From Calidithermus roseus (GTDB lineage: Bacteria > Deinococcota > Deinococci > Deinococcales > Thermaceae): a DNA stretch of 32,787 nt. The stretch spans positions 1 to 32,787 of the forward strand of contig NZ_QWLA01000038.1 of the NCBI RefSeq assembly GCF_003574095.1, in the 5' to 3' direction. Of the stretch, positions 1 through 8,464 are shown in pieces (position 1 is the stretch's first letter; each line of letters starts with the position of its first letter). The position numbers were made by a program, and so were the translations under genes. The notes beneath the pieces are model-generated. The model saw only the letters and a list, made by a program, of their open reading frames with translations, had not been told where the DNA came from and did not search any database.

Positions 1-756
1 TTCAGGCACCCGGGCCTCGCTCGGTGGAAAGCCCGAGGCGGTGTGGGCCACTTCCCGTACCGCCTGCACCAGTCGGGTGAAGGCATAGGGAAAGCGGCGG
101 CTGGGCACCACCACCCCGAAAGCCCCCACCACCTTCCCGTCCTGGCCGAAGATGGGCGCGGCCACCGCCGAGATGCCCTGGGCGAACTCCTCGATCTCAA
201 CGGCGAACCCCATCTGCCGCACGCGATGGAGTTCGTCCTGCAAAGCCACCGGCTCGGTGAGGGTGTTGGGGGTGTAGGCCCGCAACTGGGTGGGTGGCTC
301 GCCCTCGAGAAAGGCCAGCACCGCCTTGCCCAGGGCCAGCGCGTGCAGCGCCTCGGTGCTTTCGCCCTCGAGCCCCGGCGGCTTAGGCTGGCCCTGCCGT
401 CCCCGGCTCTGCAGGCGCAGCCTGCCCTCGCGGGTCAGCAGGCCCAGGTAGGTGCGCTCGCGGGTGCGCAGGTAGAGCTCCTCGAGCGCGTCGTGAAGTC
501 GCTCTGTGGTGTTGCCTTCTCCCAGACTCCTGCTGGGAACGGCAGAGATCGCGTTCTGGCTGGCGCGGTAGGTAGTTCCCACCCGCTCGGCGAAGCCCTC
601 GGCCACCAGGCTGGCCAGTAGGGCGTAGGCGGTGGAGAGGCTCTTGCCCAGCAGGCGGGCCACCTCGCTGGCCTCGAGGCCCTCGGGATGGGCGAGGAGA
701 TGGGCCAGCACCCGCAAGGCGGCCTGAACGGTGGTGAGCTTACGGCTTTGGGCCAT
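1..756 (-). CDS. IclR-family transcriptional regulator (C-terminus beyond window)
   Basis: The minus-strand reading frame opens with ATG at 756 and is still open at base 1, giving 252 residues, close to the usual 250-260 of the family. The N-terminal 65 residues form a winged helix (VQAALRVLAHLL, then LGKSLSTAYALLASLVAEGF as the recognition part). The rest matches the IclR effector-binding domain, including ALALGKAVLAFL and a stretch with GISAVAAPIFGQDGKVVGAF. A GGAAGG ribosome-binding sequence lies 8 bases upstream of the ATG. The gene diverges from acs, so control of acetate activation is a reasonable inference; the effector is unknown. Family assignment is firm, target assignment is not. 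Confidence 0.9.
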   Translation of the reverse strand, partial: MAQSRKLTTVQAALRVLAHLLAHPEGLEASEVARLLGKSLSTAYALLASLVAEGFAERVGTTYRASQNAISAVPSRSLGEGNTTERLHDALEELYLRTRERTYLGLLTREGRLRLQSRGRQGQPKPPGLEGESTEALHALALGKAVLAFLEGEPPTQLRAYTPNTLTEPVALQDELHRVRQMGFAVEIEEFAQGISAVAAPIFGQDGKVVGAFGVVVPSRRFPYAFTRLVQAVREVAHTASGFPPSEARVPE

Positions 757-787
757 GGCTGAAACCTTCCCCTACTTGGTTGGGCTA

Positions 788-816
788 ATGATGGGTCGGG
801 TTGAAGGGGCTGTCAA
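788..816 (-). promoter_or_regulatory. Promoter of the iclR-family gene
   Basis: On the minus strand, TTGACA (816-811) is separated by exactly 17 bases from CATCAT (793-788). The -35 is a perfect consensus and the -10 matches 4 of 6. A start of transcription near 781 would leave a short leader that carries the GGAAGG ribosome-binding site. Confidence 0.6.
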
Positions 817-822
817 GAAATC

Positions 823-842
823 CGGCATGTTTGCACATTCCG
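823..842. promoter_or_regulatory. Candidate IclR operator palindrome
   Basis: CGGCATGT (823-830) and ACATTCCG (835-842) form an inverted repeat of 8-base half sites with one mismatch and a 4-base spacer. It sits between the divergent iclR and acs -35 boxes (816 and 859), the usual place for an autoregulated IclR operator. Binding is inferred. Confidence 0.4.
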
Positions 843-858
843 CAAAAGCCCAGGGTTC

Positions 859-888
859 TTGACCAACTCGCTGTTCCAGGCATACCCT
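859..888 (+). promoter_or_regulatory. acs promoter
   Basis: TTGACC (859-864) and TACCCT (883-888) are 18 bases apart. The inferred transcription start is near 895. A small inverted repeat, CCCTGA (885-890) with TCAGGG (899-904), overlaps the start and could be a second regulatory site. Confidence 0.5.
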
Positions 889-923
889 GACCCCAACCTC
901 AGGGGACATTGGAGGATCGTGTC

Positions 924-2870
<1,947 letters not shown>

Positions 2871-2883
2871 ATAGCCAGGAGGC

Positions 2884-2920
2884 GTCGAGGGCTGGGGGCT
2901 CGTGCTTATGAGCCTTCGAC
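2884..2920 (+). terminator. Hairpin after acs
   Basis: GTCGAGGGCT (2884-2893) can pair with AGCCTTCGAC (2911-2920) with one G-U or mismatch position. It begins 14 bases after the acs stop. No T-run follows, so factor-independent termination is uncertain. Its left part (2887-2904) is nearly identical to 8333-8349. Confidence 0.35.
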
Positions 2921-2924
2921 CCTC

Positions 2925-2959
2925 GGCGTTGGGCATTTGGCATTCGGCGTACGGCGCAA
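2925..2959 (+). repeat. Heptad repeat array (GGCRTTN type)
   Basis: Five units in register: GGCGTTG, GGCATTT, GGCATTC, GGCGTAC, GGCGCAA. Related seven-base arrays lie at 12922-12978, 17527-17586 and 22419-22460. The function is unknown. Confidence 0.6.
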
Positions 2960-3011
2960 GACTACAGCGCGTTAATTTCTCATTTACCTGCCTCCGGTAA
3001 GGTTCCAGGGA

Positions 3012-3761
3012 ATGACCTTCCGCGAGCGGGGTGAGCCCGAACCTCGAGGAATCTGCTCGGAGGGGGGGCGGGTGCCCCGCCTCGAGGGCTTCGCCCATCT
3101 GGTGGATGGCTCAGCTGGGATGGTCGAAAGCCTGGTCCAGCTCGCCCAAACAGCCGATCTCCTGGTTCAGAGCGACCCCCATGCTGCGAGGGTAAGCCAG
3201 CTAACCCAAAGCCTGGCCCTGCAACTGGGCCTGTCCTCGGAGCAAAGCGCCCGGATGGCCCAGGCGGCGTTGTTTCACGACCTGGGCAAGCTGCTCATCG
3301 ACCCCCAGCTCCTGGATAAACCTACCCGCCTCGAGGCCCAGGAATTCGAGGTGGTGAAGACCCACACCCACCTGGGCGCGGCGATCCTCTCGCTGCGGCA
3401 CGGCTCCCAGAGCAGCCTGGTCGTCAGCATCGCCCTCGCCCACCACGAGCGCTGGGACGGCGCGGGCTACCCGCGCCAGCTCAGCGCCGCCCAGATCCCG
3501 CTCGAGGGGCGTATCGTGGCGGTGGCCGACACCTTCGACGCCCTGCTCACCCACCGTCCTTACAAGGCCGCCTGGCCGCTGCCGCGGGTTCTCGAGGAAA
3601 TCGCCCGCCAGGCCGGGAAGCAGTTTGACCCGGAGGTGGTGGCGGCTTTGATGCGCCTGGCCCATGACCGGCAGCTTCCCTTGCTCGAGCCGGGCGCTCC
3701 GGGAGTGGCCATGCTCCACAGCCCGGCTCTGCGTTCCCCGCCTCTGGACGTCCCGCTCTGA
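3012..3761 (+). CDS. HD-GYP domain phosphohydrolase
   Basis: A stand-alone HD-GYP protein of 249 residues. The HD motif is at His89-Asp90 (LFHDLGK), followed by HTHLGA and the diagnostic HHERWDGAGYP (144-154), then AVADTFDALLTHRPY. HD-GYP proteins hydrolyse cyclic-di-GMP (some cyclic GMP-AMP) using two or three metals; all key motif residues are present, so it is probably active. No sensor or membrane domain is visible. The first 36 residues are charged and poorly structured, and the true start may be ATG 3120, which would leave a compact HD-GYP domain. GGGA directly precedes ATG 3012, too close for a good ribosome-binding site. Possible -10 material (GTTAAT, 2981-2986) lies upstream. Confidence 0.85.
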   Translation: MTFRERGEPEPRGICSEGGRVPRLEGFAHLVDGSAGMVESLVQLAQTADLLVQSDPHAARVSQLTQSLALQLGLSSEQSARMAQAALFHDLGKLLIDPQLLDKPTRLEAQEFEVVKTHTHLGAAILSLRHGSQSSLVVSIALAHHERWDGAGYPRQLSAAQIPLEGRIVAVADTFDALLTHRPYKAAWPLPRVLEEIARQAGKQFDPEVVAALMRLAHDRQLPLLEPGAPGVAMLHSPALRSPPLDVPL

Positions 3762-3807
3762 CCAACCAGCACCCCGCGACGGAGTAACCGGGCTCACTTC
3801 CACCCGG

Positions 3808-3829
3808 CGCTATTGATAGCGTATTATCA
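3808..3829 (+). promoter_or_regulatory. Leaderless promoter with overlapping palindromes for the metal ABC operon
   Basis: TATTAT (3822-3827) ends 8 bases before ATG 3836 with no ribosome-binding site between, the pattern of a leaderless transcript. Two inverted repeats overlap it: CGCTAT-TG-ATAGCG (3808-3821, six perfect pairs) and TGATA-N6-TATCA (3814-3829). A metalloregulator of the Fur/Zur or DtxR type binding here is inferred. Confidence 0.45.
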
Positions 3830-3835
3830 GGTGTT

Positions 3836-4603
3836 ATGGGCGCACTGGCGGTGCAGACCTACGACCTCGGCGTGCGCTTTGGCGATTTCCAGGCGCTATA
3901 CGGCATCAACCTCGAGATCCCTCAGGGCTCCTTCGTGGCGATCGTCGGCCCCAATGGGGCGGGCAAGAGCACCCTGCTCAAGGTCCTGCTGGGCCTGGAC
4001 CCCGGCAATCTGCGCGACGGGGAGGCTCGCCTTGTGGGCCGGGCCGAGGTCTTTGGGCAGGCACCCAAAGCCCTTCCGGCGAGCTGGGTGGGCTACGTGC
4101 CGCAGGTCAAGAGCTTCGACCGCAGCTTCCCGGCGCTGGCCCTCGAGGTGGTGGTCTCCGGGCTGCGCCGGGCCTGGCCCTTTAGCATCGGCCCCAGGGA
4201 ACGCGAGGTGGCGCTGGCGGCTTTGGCGCAAGTCGGGGCGGCCCATCTGGCCGAGCGCCCTCTGGGACGGCTTTCGGGGGGCGAGTTGCAGCGGGTGTAT
4301 CTGGCCCGCAGCCTGGTGCGCCAGCCCAAGCTGCTCATGCTCGACGAGCCTGCGACCGGGGTGGACGTGGTGGGTGAGGCCGATCTGTACCGGCACCTCG
4401 AGGCCTACCAGCGGCAATCCGGAGCCACCATCTTGATGATCACCCACGACTGGGAGGCGGCCAGTCACCACGCCTCGCACGTGCTGCTGCTCAACCGCAC
4501 CGTCATCGCCTTCGACCCACCAGGTCTCGCCCTGCGCCACGAGTGCCTGAGCCGGGCCTTCGGGCACGTGGGGCACGCGCACGACGCCCCGGTGATCCGC
4601 TAG
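3836..4603 (+). CDS. Metal ABC transporter ATP-binding protein (ZnuC/MntA type)
   Basis: ATPase subunit of a probable zinc or manganese importer, 255 residues. Walker A GPNGAGKS is at 38-45, the Q-loop region at VPQVKSF (88-94), the ABC signature LSGGE at 146-150, Walker B LLMLDE at 166-171 and the H-loop His204 in MITHD. All catalytic elements are intact. The permease gene follows after 10 bases. No periplasmic binding protein is encoded next to the pair, so it must be elsewhere or shared, and the metal cannot be read from sequence. The gene starts from an apparently leaderless promoter with a palindromic operator, which fits metal-repressed expression. Confidence 0.9.
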   Translation: MGALAVQTYDLGVRFGDFQALYGINLEIPQGSFVAIVGPNGAGKSTLLKVLLGLDPGNLRDGEARLVGRAEVFGQAPKALPASWVGYVPQVKSFDRSFPALALEVVVSGLRRAWPFSIGPREREVALAALAQVGAAHLAERPLGRLSGGELQRVYLARSLVRQPKLLMLDEPATGVDVVGEADLYRHLEAYQRQSGATILMITHDWEAASHHASHVLLLNRTVIAFDPPGLALRHECLSRAFGHVGHAHDAPVIR

Positions 4604-4613
4604 AGGTTTTGCT

Positions 4614-5408
4614 ATGCTCGAGGCTCTGCAACTGCCCTTCATACAACGAGCCCTGATCGCGGGGGTTCTGGTCGGGGCCATCGCCAGCTACCTCGGGGTT
4701 TTTATCGTGCAGCGCAGGCTTTCCTTCCTGGGGGATGGCCTGGCCCACGCAGCTTTCGCGGGCGTGGCGCTGGGGCTGTTGCTGGGCACCCAGCCCGTTT
4801 ACGTCGCGGTGCCCTTCGCCGTGGCGGTGGCCCTGGCCATCACCTGGGTGCGCGAGCGCACCAGCCTGGGGGAAGACACCACCATCGGGGTCTTCTTCGC
4901 CTTTTCGGTGGCCCTGGGGGTGCTGTTGATGTCCATGCGCCAGGGCTATACCGCCGACGCGCTGTCCTACATCTTCGGCTCGATCCTCACCGTCACCTGG
5001 CCCGACCTGTGGGCCGTGGTGCTCCTGGGTGTCTTGATGTTCCTGCTCCTGCCGTTGTGGGGCCGCTGGGCCTACGCCACCTTCGAGCGTGAACTGGCCC
5101 TGGCCGACCGACTGCCGGTGTTGCGCCAGGACTACCTGTTGGCGGCGCTGATCGCGGTGGTCACGGTGATGTCGGTCAAGGTGGTGGGTATCGTGTTGAT
5201 CGCGGCTTTTTTGGTGATCCCGGCAGCCACCTCGAGGATGCTGAGCCCCACCTTTGCCCGGATGACCCTCTGGGCAGTGCTCATCGGCGTCATGACCTCG
5301 CTGCTGGGCCTCTTTCTCTCTTACTACCTCGACACCCCCAGCGGCGCGACCATCGTGCTCATCCAGGTCGCGCTGTTCCTGCTGGCCTTGCTGCTGCGCC
5401 AAAAGTAA
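4614..5408 (+). CDS. Metal ABC transporter permease (ZnuB/MntB family, ABC-3)
   Basis: Inner-membrane permease of 264 residues with about eight hydrophobic segments. Family hallmarks are the N-terminal RRLSFLGDGLAHAAFAGVALG, the GEDTTIGVFFAFSVALGVLL stretch, an internal SYIFGSILTVTW and a C-terminal VVGIVLIAAFLVIPAATSRM. It pairs with the ATPase 10 bases upstream; GAGG close behind the upstream stop may serve as ribosome-binding site. ABC-3 permeases carry Zn, Mn or Fe. The predicted substrate is a divalent metal, with zinc or manganese most likely. Confidence 0.9.
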   Translation: MLEALQLPFIQRALIAGVLVGAIASYLGVFIVQRRLSFLGDGLAHAAFAGVALGLLLGTQPVYVAVPFAVAVALAITWVRERTSLGEDTTIGVFFAFSVALGVLLMSMRQGYTADALSYIFGSILTVTWPDLWAVVLLGVLMFLLLPLWGRWAYATFERELALADRLPVLRQDYLLAALIAVVTVMSVKVVGIVLIAAFLVIPAATSRMLSPTFARMTLWAVLIGVMTSLLGLFLSYYLDTPSGATIVLIQVALFLLALLLRQK

Positions 5409-5417
5409 ATGCCCCCA

Positions 5418-5446
5418 TTGTCGGGTTGGTTATACGGCTTTAGACT
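5418..5446 (+). promoter_or_regulatory. Leaderless promoter of the Rrf2-iscS operon
   Basis: TTGTCG (5418-5423), 17 bases, then TAGACT (5441-5446). The predicted transcription start coincides with ATG 5453, and no ribosome-binding site is present. The IscR-like product probably binds near here to regulate itself. Confidence 0.6.
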
Positions 5447-5452
5447 CGCGAT

Positions 5453-5971
5453 ATGTGGGTTTCCACCAAAGCACAGTATGGCCTGCGGGCACTCGTGGAG
5501 ATCGGGCTCAGGGCTCCGGCAGCGGTGCCGCTGAAGGAGGTGGCCGATGCCCAGGGCATTAGCCAACACTACCTCGAGCAAATCGCTGCGCAGCTTCGTC
5601 GCAGCAACTTCATCCGCAGCGTACGTGGAGCCAGGGGGGGCTACAAGCTGGCCCGCCCTATGGACAAGATCACCGCCCTCGAGGTCGTCGAGGCCCTAGA
5701 GGGCAGCCTCGCGCCCGTAAGCTGCCTGGATGACCCCGAGTCCTGCTGGCAGACCGGCTCCTGCTCGACCGAGGCCTTGTGGAAGAGGGTGGACCTGGCC
5801 ATGCGGGGGGTACTGGGCAGCACCAGCCTCAAGGACCTGGTGGAGGAGCGCAAGCTCATCGAGGCCCGCAAGCTCGTGCAGCTCGAGGTCGCAGATGCGA
5901 GCGTAAGCGCTGAGGGTCGTAAAACGCTCGAGCCTGCCGGCTACATCCCGCCTCAGAACCCTGTGGTCTGA
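5453..5971 (+). CDS. Rrf2-family regulator, IscR-like
   Basis: A 172-residue winged-helix regulator: STKAQYGLRALVEIGLRA, then the recognition helix around ISQHYLEQIAAQLRR and the wing RGARGGYKLARP. Three cysteines, Cys91, Cys98 and Cys104, match the spacing of the [2Fe-2S] ligands of IscR, so it probably senses Fe-S status. The C-terminal tail of about 30 residues beyond the core is unlike E. coli IscR. Its stop TGA overlaps the ATG of iscS by one base, so the two are translationally coupled. Feedback control of Fe-S assembly by this protein is inferred from family and operon. Confidence 0.88.
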   Translation: MWVSTKAQYGLRALVEIGLRAPAAVPLKEVADAQGISQHYLEQIAAQLRRSNFIRSVRGARGGYKLARPMDKITALEVVEALEGSLAPVSCLDDPESCWQTGSCSTEALWKRVDLAMRGVLGSTSLKDLVEERKLIEARKLVQLEVADASVSAEGRKTLEPAGYIPPQNPVV

Positions 5972-7101
5972 TGATCTACCTCGATTACGCCGCCACTACC
6001 CCGCTCGACCCCGAGGTGAAAGCCGCGATGGAGCGGGCTTTTGCCGCCTGGGGCAACCCCAGCTCAGTGCACGCCGTCGGGCGCGAGGCCAAGGCGCTGC
6101 TCGAGGAGTCGCACGAGCGCGTGGCCCGCGCCATCGGTGCCCGCCCCCGCGAGATCGTCTTCACCTCCGGCGGCACCGAGTCGGACGCGCTGGCCATCTA
6201 CGGCGTCGCCCTGGCGAAGGGCAGGGGTCACCTGGTCACCAGCCAGATCGAGCACTCGGCGGTGCTCACCGCGATGAAGGGCCTCGAGCGCCTGGGCTAC
6301 ACGGTCACCTACCTGGCCCCCGAACCCCGCACCGGGATGATCTACCCCGAGCAGGTGGCCGAGGCCCTGCGCCCTGACACCCTCCTGGTCAGCATCATGA
6401 GCGTCAACAACGAACTCGGCACCGTCTACCCGGTCCGCGAGATCGCCGGGGTCTGCCGGGCCAGGGGCGTGCTCTTCCACACCGACGCAGTGCAGGCGAC
6501 TGGAACCATCCCCCTCGACGTGCGGGAACTCGGCGCAGACCTGCTATCACTGGCCGCCCACAAGTTCTACGGCCCCAAGGGCGCGGGGGTGCTGTACGTG
6601 CGCAAGGGGCTCGAGCTCTTTCCCCTGGCCCCCGGAAAGCAGGAGCAGGGCTTAAGGGGCGGCACCGAGAACCTGCCCGCCGTCTACGGCCTGGGGCTGG
6701 CCCTCGAGCGCGCCGTAGCCCACCTGCCCCAGGAGACTCCCCGCCTGCTCACCCTGAGGGAGCGGCTCGAGGCTGCGCTGCTGGCCCTCCCCGGCGTCGA
6801 ACTCAACGGCCACCCCACCCTGCGCAGCCCCAAGCACGTCAACGTCACGGCTTTGGGAGCCGATGGAGAGGGACTGCTCCTGAACCTCGACCTCATGGGC
6901 GTGGCGGCTTCCTCGGGCTCGGCCTGTGCCGCGGGGAGCCTCGAGCCCTCCCACGTCCTCACCGCCATTGGCCGCAGCAAGCCGGAGGCCAAGGCCTCGG
7001 TACGCTTCAGCCTGGGGCGCTACACCACCGAGGCCGAGGTCGAGCAGGCGGCGGCGGTGTTCGCCCAGGCGGTAGAGCGCTCGAGGATCACCGTGCCATA
7101 G
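5971..7101 (+). CDS. iscS: Cysteine desulfurase (IscS/NifS family)
   Basis: PLP enzyme that takes sulfur from cysteine, leaving alanine and an enzyme persulfide for Fe-S clusters and thiolated tRNA. The 376 residues fit the NifS length. Motifs: YLDYAATTPLD near the start, GGTESDALAI, QIEHSAV, the PLP lysine Lys198 in AAHKFYGPKG, GGTEN, and the active Cys319 in the loop SSGSACAAGSLEPSHVL, typical of group I desulfurases. It is co-transcribed with the IscR-like gene; no iscU, iscA or ferredoxin gene follows in the window. The stop codon lies in the loop of a terminator-like hairpin. Confidence 0.95.
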   Translation: MIYLDYAATTPLDPEVKAAMERAFAAWGNPSSVHAVGREAKALLEESHERVARAIGARPREIVFTSGGTESDALAIYGVALAKGRGHLVTSQIEHSAVLTAMKGLERLGYTVTYLAPEPRTGMIYPEQVAEALRPDTLLVSIMSVNNELGTVYPVREIAGVCRARGVLFHTDAVQATGTIPLDVRELGADLLSLAAHKFYGPKGAGVLYVRKGLELFPLAPGKQEQGLRGGTENLPAVYGLGLALERAVAHLPQETPRLLTLRERLEAALLALPGVELNGHPTLRSPKHVNVTALGADGEGLLLNLDLMGVAASSGSACAAGSLEPSHVLTAIGRSKPEAKASVRFSLGRYTTEAEVEQAAAVFAQAVERSRITVP

Positions 7102-7110
7102 CTGGCACGG
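7091..7110. terminator. Hairpin between convergent iscS and khpB
   Basis: CCGTGCCA (7091-7098) pairs perfectly with TGGCACGG (7103-7110) across a TAGC loop that contains the iscS stop. Both convergent genes end here, so it may terminate in both directions. No strong T-run is present. Confidence 0.55.
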
Positions 7111-7116
7111 GCCGCT

Positions 7117-7749
7117 CTACTTGGCTTCGGCATCGGCTTCTTCTCCCTCGGGCAGCGGGGATGCGTTGGGGTCGCGGGGCAGGATCACCACGTGCCGCTC
7201 CTCGCCCTCCCCGTAGGATGTGGTGGTTACCCTAGGGTGCTGCTTGAACATCAGGTGGATCATCCGTCGCTCGCTGGCCCGCATGGGGGGCAATTCCACC
7301 GGCTGGCCGCTCACCTCGACCTGGAGCACCGCGTCCTGGGCCATGCGCTTGATGCGTTCCTCCTGCCGCTTGCGGTAGCCGGCGGCATCGAGGATCACCC
7401 TGTAGGCCCCGCCGAACTGCTTGGCCATGTAAGCGTTGGCGATGAATTCCACCGACTTCAGCGTGCGGCCTTCTTTCCCGATGAAACGTCCCAAGTCCCC
7501 GCCCAGCACCTCTACCCGCAGCAACTCACCTTCCTGGCGCACGTCCAGTGAGTAGGCCGGGTCGAGCCTGAGCAGCAGCCCCACCATGAAGTTCTCCAGC
7601 GCTCGCTTAGGGTCGCCTTCGCCTGCGGGATTGGGGGTTACTACCCCTACCGGCTCCTCCTCCTTGAGTACGGTGGCAGGCGGCGCTTCGCCTTCCCCAA
7701 TGCCCAAGTCGGATAGCAGGTCATCCAGACCCCTCTTCTTCTCATCCAT
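7117..7749 (-). CDS. khpB: KhpB/Jag RNA-binding protein (KH-II + R3H)
   Basis: A 210-residue RNA-binding protein. An acidic, flexible N-terminal part of about 65 residues contains DEKKRGLDDLLSDLG. The KH-like domain (about 68-140) holds GGDLGRFIGKEGRTLKSVEF with its GxxG-type loop. The R3H domain (about 145-200) includes PMRASERRMIHLMFKQHP and TTSYGEGEERHVVI. The classical Jag_N domain is not obvious. KhpB proteins bind RNA together with KhpA and influence cell division and membrane biogenesis in Gram-positives; the role here is inferred. The gene is often next to yidC, but not in this window. It starts from a leaderless-type promoter. Confidence 0.88.
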   Translation of the reverse strand: MDEKKRGLDDLLSDLGIGEGEAPPATVLKEEEPVGVVTPNPAGEGDPKRALENFMVGLLLRLDPAYSLDVRQEGELLRVEVLGGDLGRFIGKEGRTLKSVEFIANAYMAKQFGGAYRVILDAAGYRKRQEERIKRMAQDAVLQVEVSGQPVELPPMRASERRMIHLMFKQHPRVTTTSYGEGEERHVVILPRDPNASPLPEGEEADAEAK

Positions 7750-7758
7750 GAGGAATAG

Positions 7759-7787
7759 AATATAACGTTCGCGGCCTCAGGCCCAAA
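7759..7787 (-). promoter_or_regulatory. khpB promoter
   Basis: Minus strand: TATATT (7764-7759) ends 9 bases before the ATG at 7749, with a weak TTTGGG (7787-7782) 17 bases upstream. There is no ribosome-binding site, so the mRNA is probably leaderless or nearly so. Confidence 0.5.
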
Positions 7788-7832
7788 GGAGTCGAGGCTC
7801 GAGAGTGTGTCCCCAACCAAAAGGCCCAAGCC

Positions 7833-7861
7833 TTGCCCGCTCTCGGGCTTTCTGCTAAACT
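7833..7861 (+). promoter_or_regulatory. ssrA promoter
   Basis: TTGCCC (7833-7838), 17 bases, TAAACT (7856-7861). Transcription would begin near 7868, about 9 bases before the mature tmRNA 5' end, which RNase P would trim. Confidence 0.6.
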
Positions 7862-7876
7862 GCAATTTGCCTGCTT

Positions 7877-8224
7877 GGGCGCGTCCCGGCTTCGACGGGG
7901 ATTCGCGAAAGCAAGGCTGCGTGTCGAGGTGGCCGGTGGCCTCGTAAAACCCGGCGAAACAAAAACTGCCAAGCCTAACAAGCTTGCTCTCGCTGCGTAA
8001 GCCAGCGACGTTCGCCAGAAACCCAGCCGATGGTTCGCTGGAGTGAACGACCTGAAGTCGGCTAGCCGAAGCAAGGCATCGTAGCGTAGGCGAAACCTCA
8101 CGAAGCTTGGCTCGAGCCCCCTGTCGGTGGGGAAAGCTCGAGCGACACTCAAACACCGACTACACACGTAGATGCCTGCCGTAGGGATCTTCGGACGAGG
8201 GTTCGACTCCCTCCGCGTCCACCA
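7877..8224 (+). ncRNA. ssrA: tmRNA (ssrA)
   Basis: Transfer-messenger RNA for rescue of stalled ribosomes, 348 bases. The 5' acceptor strand GGGCGCG (7877-7883) pairs with CGCGTCC (8214-8220), with one G-U pair, and ACCA is encoded at 8221-8224. The T-arm with GGGTTCGACTCCC lies just before it, and the tRNA-like D-region GGCTTCGACGGGG follows the 5' strand. The upstream CGAAACAAAAACT precedes the resume codon GCC at 7968. The tag reads AKPNKLALAA then TAA (7968-8000), ending in the LAA signal recognised by ClpXP-type proteases. A promoter and a terminator-like hairpin flank it. Confidence 0.97.
7968..8000 (+). other. ssrA: tmRNA proteolysis-tag reading frame
   Basis: GCC AAG CCT AAC AAG CTT, then GCT CTC GCT GCG TAA, encodes AKPNKLALAA. 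The last residues keep the conserved ALAA end; the middle is lysine- and proline-bearing. Confidence 0.9.
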
Positions 8225-8233
8225 GAGAAGCAC

Positions 8234-8254
8234 CCCCGCCTGAAAAAGGCGGGG
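8234..8254 (+). terminator. Terminator after tmRNA
   Basis: CCCCGCC (8234-8240) pairs with GGCGGGG (8248-8254) across a TGAAAAA loop, 10 bases after the tmRNA 3' end. Only TT follows directly, so the U-tract is weak. Confidence 0.65.
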
Positions 8255-8326
8255 TTAAGCATTGCGAGAGTAGGTGTCGGGTGCAGGGTGAGCCACCCCA
8301 AGTCGCAGGTGATGGTTGATGACCAG

Positions 8327-8349
8327 GCGGCGGAGGGCTGGGGCTCGTG
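8327..8349 (+). repeat. Copy of a dispersed intergenic element
   Basis: GAGGGCTGGGGCTCGTG (8333-8349) recurs at 2887-2904 with one extra G, and the preceding GGCGgC/GGCGtC bases also agree. Both copies are intergenic. Confidence 0.45.
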
Positions 8350-8464
8350 GATAATCCCCCTTGCCCCCTAGAGAGTGTTCGGCGTTTCCCGTACGACCCC
8401 CATCCTTCAGCCCAATGCGATCACATTCGCAGTTTTCCCCACTCTAAGCACCCATAATGGAACC

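Noticed and set aside
7647-8233. Minus-strand frames across tmRNA
   Set aside because: They run antisense through ssrA and are incidental.
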